Notes: generated from the letters alone by a model not told the origin. Shown: positions 1 through 8,136, counted from the stretch's first letter. The stretch: 64,000 nt of DNA from Oscillospiraceae bacterium (GCA_022800755.1 JAAWQX010000002.1:124001-188000); one strand, 5' to 3'. Made by a program: numbers and translations.

Positions 1-1
1 T

Positions 2-106
2 ATCACAGGCCAACGGATACACCATGAAATTTATCTCAGCGACGCGCGGCGCACCGCGCCGGGAAAGCTGAAAACAGTGATTCGGCACCCGGTCAGAAAG
101 GTATGA
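2..106 (+). CDS. GyrI-like domain protein, 3' end only
   Basis: An open frame enters from the left edge and stops at 104-106 after 34 codons. The visible C-terminus contains HHEIYLSDARRTAPGKLKT, which is the characteristic end of the GyrI-like small-molecule-binding family (PF06445-type proteins of about 200 residues in Clostridia). Such proteins fold like the ligand-binding domain of BmrR and are thought to bind or hydrolyse small hydrophobic compounds. Its stop lies just before the start of the next gene, so the two are probably cotranscribed. Only the last sixth of the protein can be seen, so the family call rests on one short motif. Confidence 0.65.
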   Translation: MTGQRIHHEIYLSDARRTAPGKLKTVIRHPVRKV

Positions 107-114
107 GGTAAAAT

Positions 115-447
115 ATGGCAACAAGTAAAAGCTTTTTGGAGTTTGTAACAGAACAATTGTCTGACGCAGGTGAGGTTACCACCCGGCCCATGATGGGAGA
201 ATACCTGGTATATTTCCGGGGAAAACTGATCGGCGATATTTGCGACGACCGGCTGCTGGTGAAAATCACAAAATCCTCCGAAGCTATGCTGCCAGACGCG
301 CCCCGGGAATTGCCGTATGACGGCGCGAAAACGCCCATGATCTTGGTAGATGACCTGGACGACCGGGCCTTTTTGCAGGCGCTGCTGGAGGCCATGTACG
401 ACGAACTTCCAGCTCCAAAGCCCAAAAAGCCAAAAACAAAAGCATAA
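115..447 (+). CDS. TfoX/Sxy N-terminal domain protein
   Basis: This 110-residue protein is a stand-alone TfoX N-terminal domain (PF04993). The typical pattern is present: an early FVTEQL helix, the TTRPMMGEYLVYFRGK strand pair near residues 22-38, then DRLLVK and a conserved PYDGAKTPM segment. The C-terminus is a lysine/proline-rich tail (PKPKKPKTK). In gamma-proteobacteria the domain is part of a competence regulator. In Firmicutes the single-domain form has no firmly established role, so a competence function should not be assumed. The start at 115 has a GAGGT sequence a few bases upstream that overlaps the end of the preceding gene, suggesting coupled translation. Confidence 0.8.
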   Translation: MATSKSFLEFVTEQLSDAGEVTTRPMMGEYLVYFRGKLIGDICDDRLLVKITKSSEAMLPDAPRELPYDGAKTPMILVDDLDDRAFLQALLEAMYDELPAPKPKKPKTKA

Positions 448-473
448 TTTTTTCTTAAAATGGAAAAAAGGGC

Positions 474-502
474 TTGAAAGTCGCAAATGAGTGTGTTACA
501 AT
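474..502 (+). promoter_or_regulatory. sigma-A type promoter of secG
   Basis: TTGAAA at 474-479 and TACAAT at 497-502 are separated by exactly 17 bases, about 40 bases before the secG start. This is a good vegetative promoter match. Confidence 0.7.
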
Positions 503-543
503 GTTTTCCGTTCAAAAATGTGATACGAAAGGATTGAATATAG

Positions 544-777
544 ATGCTGAAGTTGATTCTGACCATTATTCAGGTGCTCTCCGGTATTGCTGTCACCATC
601 GTCGTTTTGATGCAGTCCGGTAAGTCCGCTGGCCTGTCCGGCGCTATCTCCGGCGGAGCGGATACGTTCCTGGGCGCAGGCAAGGCAAAGACTTTGGACG
701 CAACCTTGGCCAAAATGACCAAATGGTTTGCGTTGCTTTTTGTGGTTTTGACTCTGGTTCTGAACTTGATTAAGTAA
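544..777 (+). CDS. secG: preprotein translocase subunit SecG
   Basis: A 77-residue protein with two hydrophobic segments (about residues 3-22 and 56-76) joined by a glycine-rich loop. The loop holds the SecG signature GLSGAISGGADTFLG, the usual marker of this family. SecG sits in the cytoplasmic membrane with SecY and SecE and stimulates SecA-driven protein export. Length is normal for the family. AAAGGA at 528-533 is the likely ribosome binding site. It has its own promoter (474-502) and terminator (784-812), so it appears to be a single-gene transcript. Confidence 0.95.
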   Translation: MLKLILTIIQVLSGIAVTIVVLMQSGKSAGLSGAISGGADTFLGAGKAKTLDATLAKMTKWFALLFVVLTLVLNLIK

Positions 778-783
778 TCTTAT

Positions 784-812
784 GCGCCGCAGCTACTTCT
801 GCGGCGCTTTTT
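784..812 (+). terminator. Rho-independent terminator after secG
   Basis: The arms GCGCCGCAG (784-792) and CTGCGGCGC enclose a short loop and are followed by TTTTTATT, seven bases after the secG stop. Confidence 0.9.
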
Positions 813-820
813 ATTATATA

Positions 821-853
821 ATTGTCACCCTCTTTTTATTCTTAGGTGACAAT
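821..853 (+). promoter_or_regulatory. BirA-type biotin operator upstream of bioY-birA
   Basis: ATTGTCACC (821-829) and GGTGACAAT (845-853) form a perfect 9-base inverted repeat with a 15-base AT-rich spacer. This is the architecture of BirA operators (TTGTNAACC, 14-16 bases, GGTTNACAA) known in Firmicutes. The right arm ends 20 bases before the bioY start and almost touches its ribosome binding site. The downstream gene birA encodes a DNA-binding-type BirA, so autoregulation by biotinyl-AMP-loaded BirA is the straightforward reading. Confidence 0.8.
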
Positions 854-873
854 TGTCAGGAGGTAACAGGTCT

Positions 874-1446
874 ATGCACAAAACTGTTTCAAAATGGTCT
901 GCGCGCAAACTGGCTTATGTCGGGATATCCACAGCATTGATCGTGGTATGCACTTGGATCGCGGTTCCCCTGCCATCGGGCATCGCGTTTACTATGCAGA
1001 CCTTTGCCGTATGCGTCGCGGCCAGTCTGCTGGGCTGGAAATACGGGACCCTGGCGGTCGTGGCGTATTTGCTATTGGGCGCGGTGGGGCTGCCGGTCTT
1101 CTCGGGCTTCCGGGCCGGGGCGGGCGTACTGCTGGGCGCTACCGGCGGCTATCTCATCGGATTTTTGTTTATGGCGCCGTGTACTGGTTTACTGTCCAGT
1201 CAGTTTGGAAATTCCCCCGCGAGCTTGGTTCTTTCTATGATCTCCGGGGAGATATTGCTGTATTTATTCGGTACCGTCTGGTTCGTAAACGTCTACGCCG
1301 CAAAATCAGGGCCGATGGGTTACGGCTCCGCCTTTGCTGTATGCGTTCTCCCCTATCTGCTGCCTGACGCTGCAAAAATCGCGCTGGCCGCCGTCGTGGT
1401 GCGTCGGCTGCGTCCGTATGTAACCGTGGGGCAAGGAGGGATTTGA
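874..1446 (+). CDS. bioY: BioY biotin transporter S component
   Basis: A 190-residue, strongly hydrophobic protein with about six membrane segments, matching the BioY family. BioY is the substrate-binding S component of biotin ECF transporters; the segment containing GLPVFSGFRAGAGVLLGATGGY is the family hallmark. ATG 874 is chosen because AGGAGGT (858-864) lies nine bases before it. A TTG seven codons earlier sits within the operator and has no ribosome binding site. The stop TGA overlaps the ATG of birA by one base, so uptake and regulation of biotin are translationally coupled. No ECF ATPase or T-component genes are adjacent, so it may share a common ECF module or work alone. Confidence 0.93.
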   Translation: MHKTVSKWSARKLAYVGISTALIVVCTWIAVPLPSGIAFTMQTFAVCVAASLLGWKYGTLAVVAYLLLGAVGLPVFSGFRAGAGVLLGATGGYLIGFLFMAPCTGLLSSQFGNSPASLVLSMISGEILLYLFGTVWFVNVYAAKSGPMGYGSAFAVCVLPYLLPDAAKIALAAVVVRRLRPYVTVGQGGI

Positions 1447-2414
1447 TGCGCCTGAAAGAAACCGTGCTGACGCTGCTGATGGAACAACGCGGTTCCTATC
1501 TGTCAGGGGAATCGATCGCCAATTCCCTGGGGGTGAGCAGAAACGCCGTTTGGAAAGCCGTGCGCCAACTCCAAAAGGATGGGCACCCAATCGACGCCGT
1601 GCGGAACCGCGGCTATGCCCTGTCCGGCGGGGCGGACACGCTCTGTGTCCCCGGCATCACCCGGTATTTGCGGTGCGGGGGGCTTACGCTGGACTACCAA
1701 AAGAGCGTATCCACCACCATGAACGTGTGCAAACATGCGGCAGAAAGCGGCACGCCTGAGGGCTATGTGATCATTGCCGAACAGCAAACCGATGGAAAGG
1801 GACGGATGGGCCGCAGTTTTTATTCCCCCGCCGGGACCGGGGTGTATTTCAGTATTCTGCTCCGGCCCAGGTTCAGCGCCGAGCAAAGCCTACTCATTAC
1901 TACCTGCGCCGCCGTCGCCTGCGCCCAGGCCATTGAGGCTGTTTCCGGGCAGGAGGCACAAATCAAATGGGTCAATGACATCTATGTCGCCGGGAAAAAA
2001 GTCTGCGGCATTTTGACGGAAGCGTCCCTGGACTTGGAAAGCGGCGGGCTGCATTACGCGGTGCTGGGCATCGGCATCAATCTGCTGCCGCCGGAGGACG
2101 GATTCCCGGCGGACCTCCGGGAAAAGGCCGGGGCGCTGTTCCAAACCGCCGGCGGAGACCTTCGCTGCCGTATGGTGGCGGAGGTGTTAAATCAGTTTTT
2201 CACGCTGTATCCGCAGATTTTGGAAAAATCTTTTTTAGAAGAGTACCGTCGGCGGTCCATGCTGTCGGGACAGGACATCACCGTGCTGCGGGACGGGGCG
2301 GAACTTCCCGCCACAGCGTTGGGCATTGACGATGATTTTGCCCTAATCGTCGCCTATCCGGATGGTTCCACCGCACGTTTGTCCTCCGGAGACGTGTCTG
2401 TGCGGAAAAAATAG
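1446..2414 (+). CDS. birA: bifunctional biotin operon repressor / biotin-protein ligase BirA
   Basis: A 322-residue group II BirA. Residues 1-60 form a winged helix-turn-helix (ESIANSLGVSRNAVWKAVRQ) that binds operator DNA. The central ligase domain carries GKGRMGR at 117-123, the loop that holds biotinyl-AMP, followed by IKWVNDIYV and KVCGILTE, and there is a small SH3-like C-terminal domain. It activates biotin and transfers it to carboxylase carrier proteins. As a dimer it should repress at 821-853. ATG 1446 overlaps the bioY stop and has AAGGAGGG immediately upstream. An HTH-less enzyme could not be a repressor, so the intact HTH supports the operator call. Confidence 0.95.
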   Translation: MRLKETVLTLLMEQRGSYLSGESIANSLGVSRNAVWKAVRQLQKDGHPIDAVRNRGYALSGGADTLCVPGITRYLRCGGLTLDYQKSVSTTMNVCKHAAESGTPEGYVIIAEQQTDGKGRMGRSFYSPAGTGVYFSILLRPRFSAEQSLLITTCAAVACAQAIEAVSGQEAQIKWVNDIYVAGKKVCGILTEASLDLESGGLHYAVLGIGINLLPPEDGFPADLREKAGALFQTAGGDLRCRMVAEVLNQFFTLYPQILEKSFLEEYRRRSMLSGQDITVLRDGAELPATALGIDDDFALIVAYPDGSTARLSSGDVSVRKK

Positions 2415-2456
2415 GGCAAAACCGCCAAAATCCAGGAAAAAACTTTGGAAATTCAG

Positions 2457-2485
2457 TTGACAAATCGGGGCAAATATGGTAATCT
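2457..2485 (+). promoter_or_regulatory. sigma-A type promoter of rplU-rpmA
   Basis: A consensus TTGACA (2457-2462) is followed 17 bases later by TAATCT (2480-2485). This leaves an untranslated leader of roughly 80 bases before rplU. Confidence 0.75.
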
Positions 2486-2491
2486 ACCAAG

Positions 2492-2571
2492 GCCGCATTG
2501 AGTAGGTTTGGAAGTAAAACCGTGGTTTTCACCTGCAAGAGCGAGTCCTGGAAGAAAGGAAGATACGTAAT
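2492..2571 (+). ncRNA. 5' leader of rplU, possible L21 leader
   Basis: The stretch between the promoter and rplU is about 80 bases, has no reading frame of note, and contains GGTTT/AAACC pairing around 2505-2521 followed by CCTGCAAGAGCGAGTCC. Firmicutes commonly carry a structured L21 leader here that gives feedback on ribosomal protein synthesis. Position and partial resemblance suggest one, but I cannot confirm the consensus structure by eye. Confidence 0.4.
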
Positions 2572-2886
2572 ATGAAGCATGCGATCATCGAGACCGGCGG
2601 TAAGCAGTACCGTGTCGCTGAGGGCGATGTCCTGTTCATCGAGAAGCTGAACGTCGAGGCCGGCGACACTGTGAAGTTCGACCGCGTTCTGGCTGTGATC
2701 GACGAGGGCAGCACCAAGTTCGGCACCCCCGTTGTGGAAGGCGCTACCGTCTCCGCGAATGTTGTGAAAAACGGCCGCGGCAAGAAGATCCGGGTGTTCA
2801 AGATGAAGCCCAAAAAGGGTTACAAGCGCACCCAGGGTCACAGACAGCCCTACACCAAGGTTCAAATCGAAACCATCAACGCCTGA
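2572..2886 (+). CDS. rplU: 50S ribosomal protein L21
   Basis: A 104-residue L21 with the conserved N-terminus [16 protein letters not shown] and the C-terminal signature [20 protein letters not shown]21 binds 23S rRNA domains in the large subunit. Length is normal. It is followed after 39 bases by rpmA (L27), the conserved pairing, but the small gene prp (ysxB) that usually separates them in Firmicutes is absent. Confidence 0.97.
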   Translation: MKHAIIETGGKQYRVAEGDVLFIEKLNVEAGDTVKFDRVLAVIDEGSTKFGTPVVEGATVSANVVKNGRGKKIRVFKMKPKKGYKRTQGHRQPYTKVQIETINA

Positions 2887-2925
2887 AAAGCGTTTCCCTA
2901 CTTCAAATACATGGAGGTGTAAAGC

Positions 2926-3186
2926 ATGGCTCATAAAAAAGGTATGGGTTCCACCAAGAACGGCCGCGACAGCGAGTCGAAGCGTCTTGGTCCCAAAAAG
3001 GCCGACGGTCAGCATGTCCTGGCCGGCAATATCCTTGTCAGACAGCGCGGGACAAAGATCCATCCCGGCACCAACGTGGGCAAGGGCAGCGATGATACTC
3101 TGTACGCAAAGGTCGACGGCGTCGTCAAATTCGAGCGCATGGGTAAGGATCGCAAGAAGGTCTCCGTTTACGAGATCACCCAGTAA
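2926..3186 (+). CDS. rpmA: 50S ribosomal protein L27
   Basis: An 86-residue L27 beginning [21 protein letters not shown], which is the mature form found in proteobacteria. Most Firmicutes L27 proteins carry an extra hydrophobic N-terminal stretch ending FF/A that the Prp protease removes. Here there is no such stretch, and an in-frame TAA at 2920-2922, two codons before the ATG, excludes a longer product. GGAGGTG at 2912-2918 is the ribosome binding site. L27 reaches the peptidyl transferase centre with its N-terminus, so the ready-made mature end explains why no prp gene is needed here. Confidence 0.97.
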   Translation: MAHKKGMGSTKNGRDSESKRLGPKKADGQHVLAGNILVRQRGTKIHPGTNVGKGSDDTLYAKVDGVVKFERMGKDRKKVSVYEITQ

Positions 3187-3193
3187 TGGCTTG

Positions 3194-3232
3194 AACGTGC
3201 AGATACGAGTGGTCGTATCTGCACGTTTTTTT
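3194..3232 (+). terminator. Rho-independent terminator after rpmA
   Basis: A perfect 15-base stem, AACGTGCAGATACGA paired with TCGTATCTGCACGTT around a GTGG loop, followed by a run of T, eight bases after the rpmA stop. Confidence 0.92.
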
Positions 3233-3260
3233 AGCAAAAAAGTATAAAGGAGAATGAAAA

Positions 3261-3863
3261 ATGAAACGGAAAATCGCATTGTTCTTGAGTCTGGTACTGA
3301 TGTTTTGCTCTCTGACTGCCTGCAGCAGCAAACCGAAAGAAGAAAAAGTGGAGTTTTCCCGGGGCACTGTTACCGACAATATATACACCAGCACTTTCGC
3401 CGGCATCAAGTTCGCCGCGCCGGAGGATTGGACCCTCGCTTCTGAGGAAGAATTAAACGCCATGATGAACGTCGCCATTGATAACACTGATGCCAACGCG
3501 CTGGCAAAAAAATACCTGGAGTTGTCCACCGTTTACGATATGATCGCCATTGCGCCAGATAACAGCAACGTCATGATCATGTACGAAAACCTGGCGCTCA
3601 CCCCCGGAGGCACCTCTTATTCCGAAACCGATTACGCCGAGGCCGTCAAGGGCCAGCTGGACAGCTCTTATGAGTGCGGAGACACCTATACAGCCGATTT
3701 GGGCGGCAAGACCTTCACCGTCATGCCCGCTTCCATTTCCGGCGGTCAGATGTTCCAGGATTATTACCTGCTGCGGGTCGGCAATTACATGGCCTGCATC
3801 GTGTTCACCAGTCTGTCTGAGCCTGCTTCCAGTGGTATGGCTGAGTATTTCGCGGCCGCATAA
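3261..3863 (+). CDS. uncharacterised lipoprotein
   Basis: A 200-residue predicted lipoprotein. It has a lysine/arginine start, a hydrophobic core (IALFLSLVLMFCSL) and a lipobox LTAC whose cysteine (residue 21) would be lipidated, followed by a flexible SSKPKEEK linker. The rest is a soluble extracytoplasmic domain with no motif I recognise; its pattern resembles small clostridial lipoproteins with a PsbP/MOG1-like fold (TFAGIKFAAPEDWTLASEEE), which is inference from pattern only. AAGGAG lies nine bases before the ATG. It sits between the rpmA terminator and obgE, interrupting the common rplU-rpmA-obgE cluster. Confidence 0.8.
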   Translation: MKRKIALFLSLVLMFCSLTACSSKPKEEKVEFSRGTVTDNIYTSTFAGIKFAAPEDWTLASEEELNAMMNVAIDNTDANALAKKYLELSTVYDMIAIAPDNSNVMIMYENLALTPGGTSYSETDYAEAVKGQLDSSYECGDTYTADLGGKTFTVMPASISGGQMFQDYYLLRVGNYMACIVFTSLSEPASSGMAEYFAAA

Positions 3864-3905
3864 CATAAACTATCTCTATACTTAAGAAAGCTTTGAGGAA
3901 AAACG

Positions 3906-5189
3906 ATGGCCTCATCATTTGTTGACAAGGTAACCATTTCGGTGGCAGCCGGCAAAGGCGGCAACGGAGCCGTGGCCTTCCACCGTGAGAAATATGTGGC
4001 GGCTGGCGGCCCGGACGGCGGTGACGGCGGCCGAGGCGGCGATGTGGTCTTTACTGTGGACGATCATATGTCCACCCTGATGGATTTCCGTTATAAACGG
4101 AAGTACACCGCGCCCAATGGTGCGGACGGCCAAGGCAAACGCTGCGCGGGCAAGGGCGGCGAGGCCCTGCGGGTCCGGGTCCCCAGGGGCACCGTGGTGC
4201 GGGACAAAGAGACCGGCGCAGTCATGCACGATATGTCTGATGGAAAAGACTGGGTCGTGGCCCGGGGCGGCCGGGGCGGCTGGGGCAATAAGCATTTTGC
4301 CACACCTACCCGTCAGGTCCCCCGCTTTGCCAAACCGGGACTTCCCGGGGAAAGCCGTGAGGTCATTTTGGAACTGAAGCTTCTGGCGGATGTGGGGCTG
4401 GTCGGCTTCCCCAATGTGGGCAAATCTACCCTGTTGTCTGTCGTTACCAACGCCCATCCAAAAATTGCCAATTACCATTTTACGACCCTGTATCCCAACT
4501 TGGGTGTGGTCTATGTGACGGAAGGCGTGTCCTTCGTCATGGCGGATATCCCCGGCATCATCGAGGGTGCCAGCGACGGCGCAGGGCTGGGGCATGATTT
4601 CCTGCGGCATATTGACCGCTGCCGGCTGCTGCTCCACATTGTGGATGTATCCGGTCATGAAGGTCGTGACCCCGTCGAGGATTTCGACGCCATCAATGCG
4701 GAACTGCGGCAGTATTCTGACTTTTTGGCGGACCGCCCGCAGATCGTAGTTGCCAACAAGTGCGACCTGTTGGGTGATGACCGGGAGAACATCGACAAAC
4801 TCCGTGCCCATGTGGAAGCCCAGGGCTACGCGTTTTATGAAATGTCCGCCGCGGCCCATCAGGGTACCCGGGAGTTGATGCAGGCCACCGCCGGGCGGCT
4901 GGCAAGCCTCCCCCCTGTCATCACCTTTGAGCCGGATTACGTCCCGCCGGAAGCCGGAGCGCTCACCGCAGAGGACGTCATCATCCATCAGTACGGTGAC
5001 GTCTGGACTGTGGATGGTGCGTGGATCGACCGCTTGGTGGAAAGTGTGAATTTCAGCGACTACGAAAGCCGCATGTTCTTCGACCGCACCATGCGGGAAG
5101 CCGGTATTTTCCAACGTATGGAGGATATGGGCGTGAAAGACGGCGACACCGTATGTCTGGGTGATTTGGAATTTGAATATCAGCATTAA
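3906..5189 (+). CDS. obgE: GTPase ObgE/CgtA
   Basis: A 427-residue Obg GTPase with the expected three domains. The glycine-rich N-terminal Obg fold (1-158) begins FVDKVTISVAAGKGGNGAVAF. The GTPase domain carries the P-loop GFPNVGKST near residue 166, DIPG and NKCD. The C-terminal OCT domain runs from about 345 to 427. Obg acts late in 50S ribosome assembly and links GTP/ppGpp levels with growth and, in Bacillus, sporulation. AGGAAAAACG precedes the ATG. It ends at a strong terminator. Confidence 0.97.
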   Translation: MASSFVDKVTISVAAGKGGNGAVAFHREKYVAAGGPDGGDGGRGGDVVFTVDDHMSTLMDFRYKRKYTAPNGADGQGKRCAGKGGEALRVRVPRGTVVRDKETGAVMHDMSDGKDWVVARGGRGGWGNKHFATPTRQVPRFAKPGLPGESREVILELKLLADVGLVGFPNVGKSTLLSVVTNAHPKIANYHFTTLYPNLGVVYVTEGVSFVMADIPGIIEGASDGAGLGHDFLRHIDRCRLLLHIVDVSGHEGRDPVEDFDAINAELRQYSDFLADRPQIVVANKCDLLGDDRENIDKLRAHVEAQGYAFYEMSAAAHQGTRELMQATAGRLASLPPVITFEPDYVPPEAGALTAEDVIIHQYGDVWTVDGAWIDRLVESVNFSDYESRMFFDRTMREAGIFQRMEDMGVKDGDTVCLGDLEFEYQH

Positions 5190-5195
5190 GGCGTG

Positions 5196-5239
5196 AAATT
5201 CCCCCGATCGAGCAAACGTTCGATCGGGGGAATTTTTTA
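5196..5239. terminator. terminator between convergent obgE and acyltransferase gene
   Basis: AAATTCCCCCGATCGA and TCGATCGGGGGAATTT form a 16-base perfect stem with an 8-base loop and a T run on the + side. The gene on the minus strand ends at 5243, so the hairpin probably serves both directions. Confidence 0.88.
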
Positions 5240-5242
5240 TGC

Positions 5243-6445
5243 TTAATAGCTTGGCCGGTTGGTCAGGAAGCGCCAGGCTTCGATATACTTCGTTGGGGAG
5301 CGGGGATAGGCGCTGCCGATGTCAAAGTAGCTATCCTCTGTAATGAGCAGCAGGGATTGGTGGCTCACATAGTCCAGCTTGTGCACATCCCCCATCGCCC
5401 AGGTCAAATCAGTCCCAGGCCAATGCAGTTCTATCCGGTCGTAGTAAAATTTCAGGACACCCTGTTCCGTCACCAGATGCTTGGTATCCCCCTCCACCCG
5501 GCGGATGATCTGCCGGTCATCCCGGAAGATGGGGTCCGCAAAGTTTTGGGAAAATGTCTTGACATACTCCCGCAGCGCCGGCTTTTGCCACAAGTCCCAG
5601 TCCCGGATGTTGTCATAGACCACACCCGCGCCGCAGTCATGGAAAAATCCGTCCGCTTCCATGCGCAGCTGATAGCCGCAGTCGCAAAACAGGTAATCCC
5701 CCATACTGTGGAGCATTCCCACCCCGCCGCAGTTCGGGCACAGGTAAAGGACGATCTCGCAGTGCTCCGCGAGATTTTGGCCCGTATACAGCTGCGGGTC
5801 CTTCCGCTGCTCGTCGTAGACATTTACGTACAAGTCCCGGCAAATCGCGTCGTAAACTTCCGTTTCCGTCATGCGTTGCAGTTCTTCCCGGCTGTATTCC
5901 TGTACCACGCCCCCGTACAACGGCCCTTTCCTGTGCCGGACCGCCCAGCGCGGAGACCGGAGGTAGCCGCCGTGCATCCGATAGGTGATGACCGCACAGT
6001 CCGCGTCCTTGACGAGTTTGGCCGTGTTGGGGGAAATATACCGGGACTCCCCATTGAGCGAAGTCCCGCCCTCCGCATGCAGACCCACGGATACGCCGTT
6101 TTTCAGCGTTTCCCGGATATCCCGTGTCAGTTCTTCCGACGGACGGTCCCGGTGCTTGACGATGGGTGTGCCGAAAAACTGCACCAATTTTCCGAACAAG
6201 CCCTGACGCACCACATGGTCGCTGGCCACATAGCGGATATATCGCCGCAGATGGACCATCTCATAGTCCGGGTCCAGAATATCGTTGTGGTTAGCGATCA
6301 AGAGGAACGTATCATTTTTCGGTTGATACGGCGCATAGTGATACCGCCGGGCTTTCACCACCGGCACGCCGATTACCGTGAGTATTACGCTCATGCACAC
6401 CTTGTTGCGCCAAAAGTGCGGACGGGGATCGTAGCGACGCGCCAT
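5243..6445 (-). CDS. PlsC-like acyltransferase with C-terminal zinc ribbon
   Basis: A 400-residue protein. Residues 20-220 form a lysophospholipid acyltransferase domain: the catalytic NHNDILD (HX4D, His53/Asp58) and the HAEGGTS segment (123-129), which replaces the usual FPEGTRS. Residues 236-256 add four cysteines in CPNCGG and CDCG, a zinc-ribbon pattern not found in ordinary PlsC enzymes, followed by about 140 residues of unknown fold. The ATG overlaps the stop of the acyl-CoA ligase gene (ATGA), so ligase and transferase are made together. A likely job is transfer of an acyl chain, activated by the neighbour, to a lipid or other acceptor at the membrane. The acceptor is not deducible. 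Confidence 0.75.
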   Translation of the reverse strand: MARRYDPRPHFWRNKVCMSVILTVIGVPVVKARRYHYAPYQPKNDTFLLIANHNDILDPDYEMVHLRRYIRYVASDHVVRQGLFGKLVQFFGTPIVKHRDRPSEELTRDIRETLKNGVSVGLHAEGGTSLNGESRYISPNTAKLVKDADCAVITYRMHGGYLRSPRWAVRHRKGPLYGGVVQEYSREELQRMTETEVYDAICRDLYVNVYDEQRKDPQLYTGQNLAEHCEIVLYLCPNCGGVGMLHSMGDYLFCDCGYQLRMEADGFFHDCGAGVVYDNIRDWDLWQKPALREYVKTFSQNFADPIFRDDRQIIRRVEGDTKHLVTEQGVLKFYYDRIELHWPGTDLTWAMGDVHKLDYVSHQSLLLITEDSYFDIGSAYPRSPTKYIEAWRFLTNRPSY

Positions 6446-8136
6446 CAGCGGAATTCCTCCATGGCTTCCTCTTCCAGCACATGGAACGCCACTTTCCCCA
6501 CTAAGGTGCGGGGTAACTCATCCCGGAAAATGATCTCCTTCGGCTTGGCGTAGCCCGCAAGGTAGAGTTTGCAGTGCTCAATGATACGCTCTTTTTCCTT
6601 TTCCGATGGGCGAACGCCGTCTTTCAGGACCACATAGGCCCGGATGCGCTGCATTTTATGGTCGTCTGGCACGCCGATCACACAGCTGTAATCGATGTCC
6701 GGGAAGCTGTCCAGTACATTTTCCACCTGGGAGGGATACACATTGTAGCCGGAGGTGATAATCATACGCTTTTGTCGCTGGCAGAAGTAGACGTAGCCCT
6801 CCTCGTCCATAGTCCCCAGGTCGCCGGTGAACAGCCAGATCTTACCATCGGCCCCACGTTTCAAAGTCTGGGCGGTCTCTTCCGGGTGGTTCAGGTATCC
6901 CAGCATCAGTGTCGGCCCGGTGAGTATGATCTCGCCCATTTCCCCCGCTGGCAGATCCCGGAAAGTACCGGGTTCCACGATGCGGTATTCCATATCCCGC
7001 AGGGGCAGGCCGATGCTCCCCTCTTTGTAGGTGTCCACCGGGGTCAGGCAGCTCGCCGTGACGCATTCGGTCAAGCCGTAGCCCTCACGAATCTGCACTT
7101 TTCCGTTGTGTTCCTTCAAAAACGCGTCGAAACGGTGCTTCAAATCCGTGGGCAGCGTATCACCGCCGCAGTACACGCCGTCCAGGCAGCTCAGGTCCGC
7201 ATGTTTCAGGCGGTCGGATTTCAGCAGAGAATCATAAATCGTGGGAACGCCGGCAATAAAGTTGGGCCGGCGCTTGACCACCAGCTTGGCGTAAGAGTCA
7301 TTGGTAAACTGCGGCACCAGGACACATTCCGCGCCGTTTTCCAAAATGGTGTGTATGCCGATGCCCAGGCCAAAGCCATGGAACAGCGGCATAACCGACA
7401 AAAATTTCAGGCCCGGCACAAAGTCCACGCCCGCGACCTCCCGAATCTGCATCCCCAGGGCGTTGAAATTGAAGTCCGAGAGCATAATACCCTTGGGCGT
7501 ACCGCTGGTGCCACCGGAATACAGCAAAACTGACGCCTTGGTCGGGTCATAGATCATCTCCGGCAAAACCGACACTTCCTCGGCTTTTTTCAAAAAGTCC
7601 GTCCACAGGATGCTATCCGGGGCGTTGGGGAATTTGGATACTTCCCTGCCTTTTTTCAGGTAAAACGCCAGCGCCTTGTGCTTTTGCAGTTCCGATTGCA
7701 GCCGCGCCGTGAGAATGACCGTGTTCCGGCGGCGGGCCTCGGCTCGGGCATGTACCACTTTCTCGTAAAACAGGTCCAGGGTCAAGATCATCCGGCTGTC
7801 AGAGTCGTTCAGGTAGAACGTGATCTCCTTTTGCGAGGACATGGGGTGGATCATGCTCGCCACCGCGCCGATGCGGTTGATGGCGTACAGTAAAATGATC
7901 GCCTGGGGCGCGTTGGGCATACAGATCGTCACCGCGTCGCCGCGCCGGATGCCGCTGGCTACCAGCGCTTTCGCCGCCTGATCGATCTTTTCTATCAGCT
8001 GCCGGTATGTAGTGGTCTTGCCCATAAAGTCATAGGCCGGGGCATCCGGATACCGGCGTGCGGATTCCGCCACCGCACCGTACATCGTGGTCTCCGGGTA
8101 CGGCAGAACCCTGGGCAGCGTTTCCTGATCGTTCAT
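6445..8136 (-). CDS. AMP-forming acyl-CoA synthetase (FadD-like)
   Basis: A 563-residue member of the ANL adenylating superfamily. It contains the phosphate-binding loop YSGGTSGTPKG (206-216), GYGLTE, and TGDLG followed by the hinge and C-terminal lysine region PRTLVGKVAFHVL. It should form an acyl-adenylate and then an acyl-CoA, most likely from a medium or long fatty acid. Coupling with the downstream acyltransferase supports a lipid-remodelling or fatty-acid-scavenging role. Substrate specificity cannot be read with certainty. AGAAGGAA precedes the ATG. Confidence 0.88.
   Translation of the reverse strand: MNDQETLPRVLPYPETTMYGAVAESARRYPDAPAYDFMGKTTTYRQLIEKIDQAAKALVASGIRRGDAVTICMPNAPQAIILLYAINRIGAVASMIHPMSSQKEITFYLNDSDSRMILTLDLFYEKVVHARAEARRRNTVILTARLQSELQKHKALAFYLKKGREVSKFPNAPDSILWTDFLKKAEEVSVLPEMIYDPTKASVLLYSGGTSGTPKGIMLSDFNFNALGMQIREVAGVDFVPGLKFLSVMPLFHGFGLGIGIHTILENGAECVLVPQFTNDSYAKLVVKRRPNFIAGVPTIYDSLLKSDRLKHADLSCLDGVYCGGDTLPTDLKHRFDAFLKEHNGKVQIREGYGLTECVTASCLTPVDTYKEGSIGLPLRDMEYRIVEPGTFRDLPAGEMGEIILTGPTLMLGYLNHPEETAQTLKRGADGKIWLFTGDLGTMDEEGYVYFCQRQKRMIITSGYNVYPSQVENVLDSFPDIDYSCVIGVPDDHKMQRIRAYVVLKDGVRPSEKEKERIIEHCKLYLAGYAKPKEIIFRDELPRTLVGKVAFHVLEEEAMEEFR

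Noticed and set aside
3915..5186. 423-residue open frame opposite obgE
   Set aside because: Mirror of the obgE reading frame; ObgE motifs are complete on the + strand.
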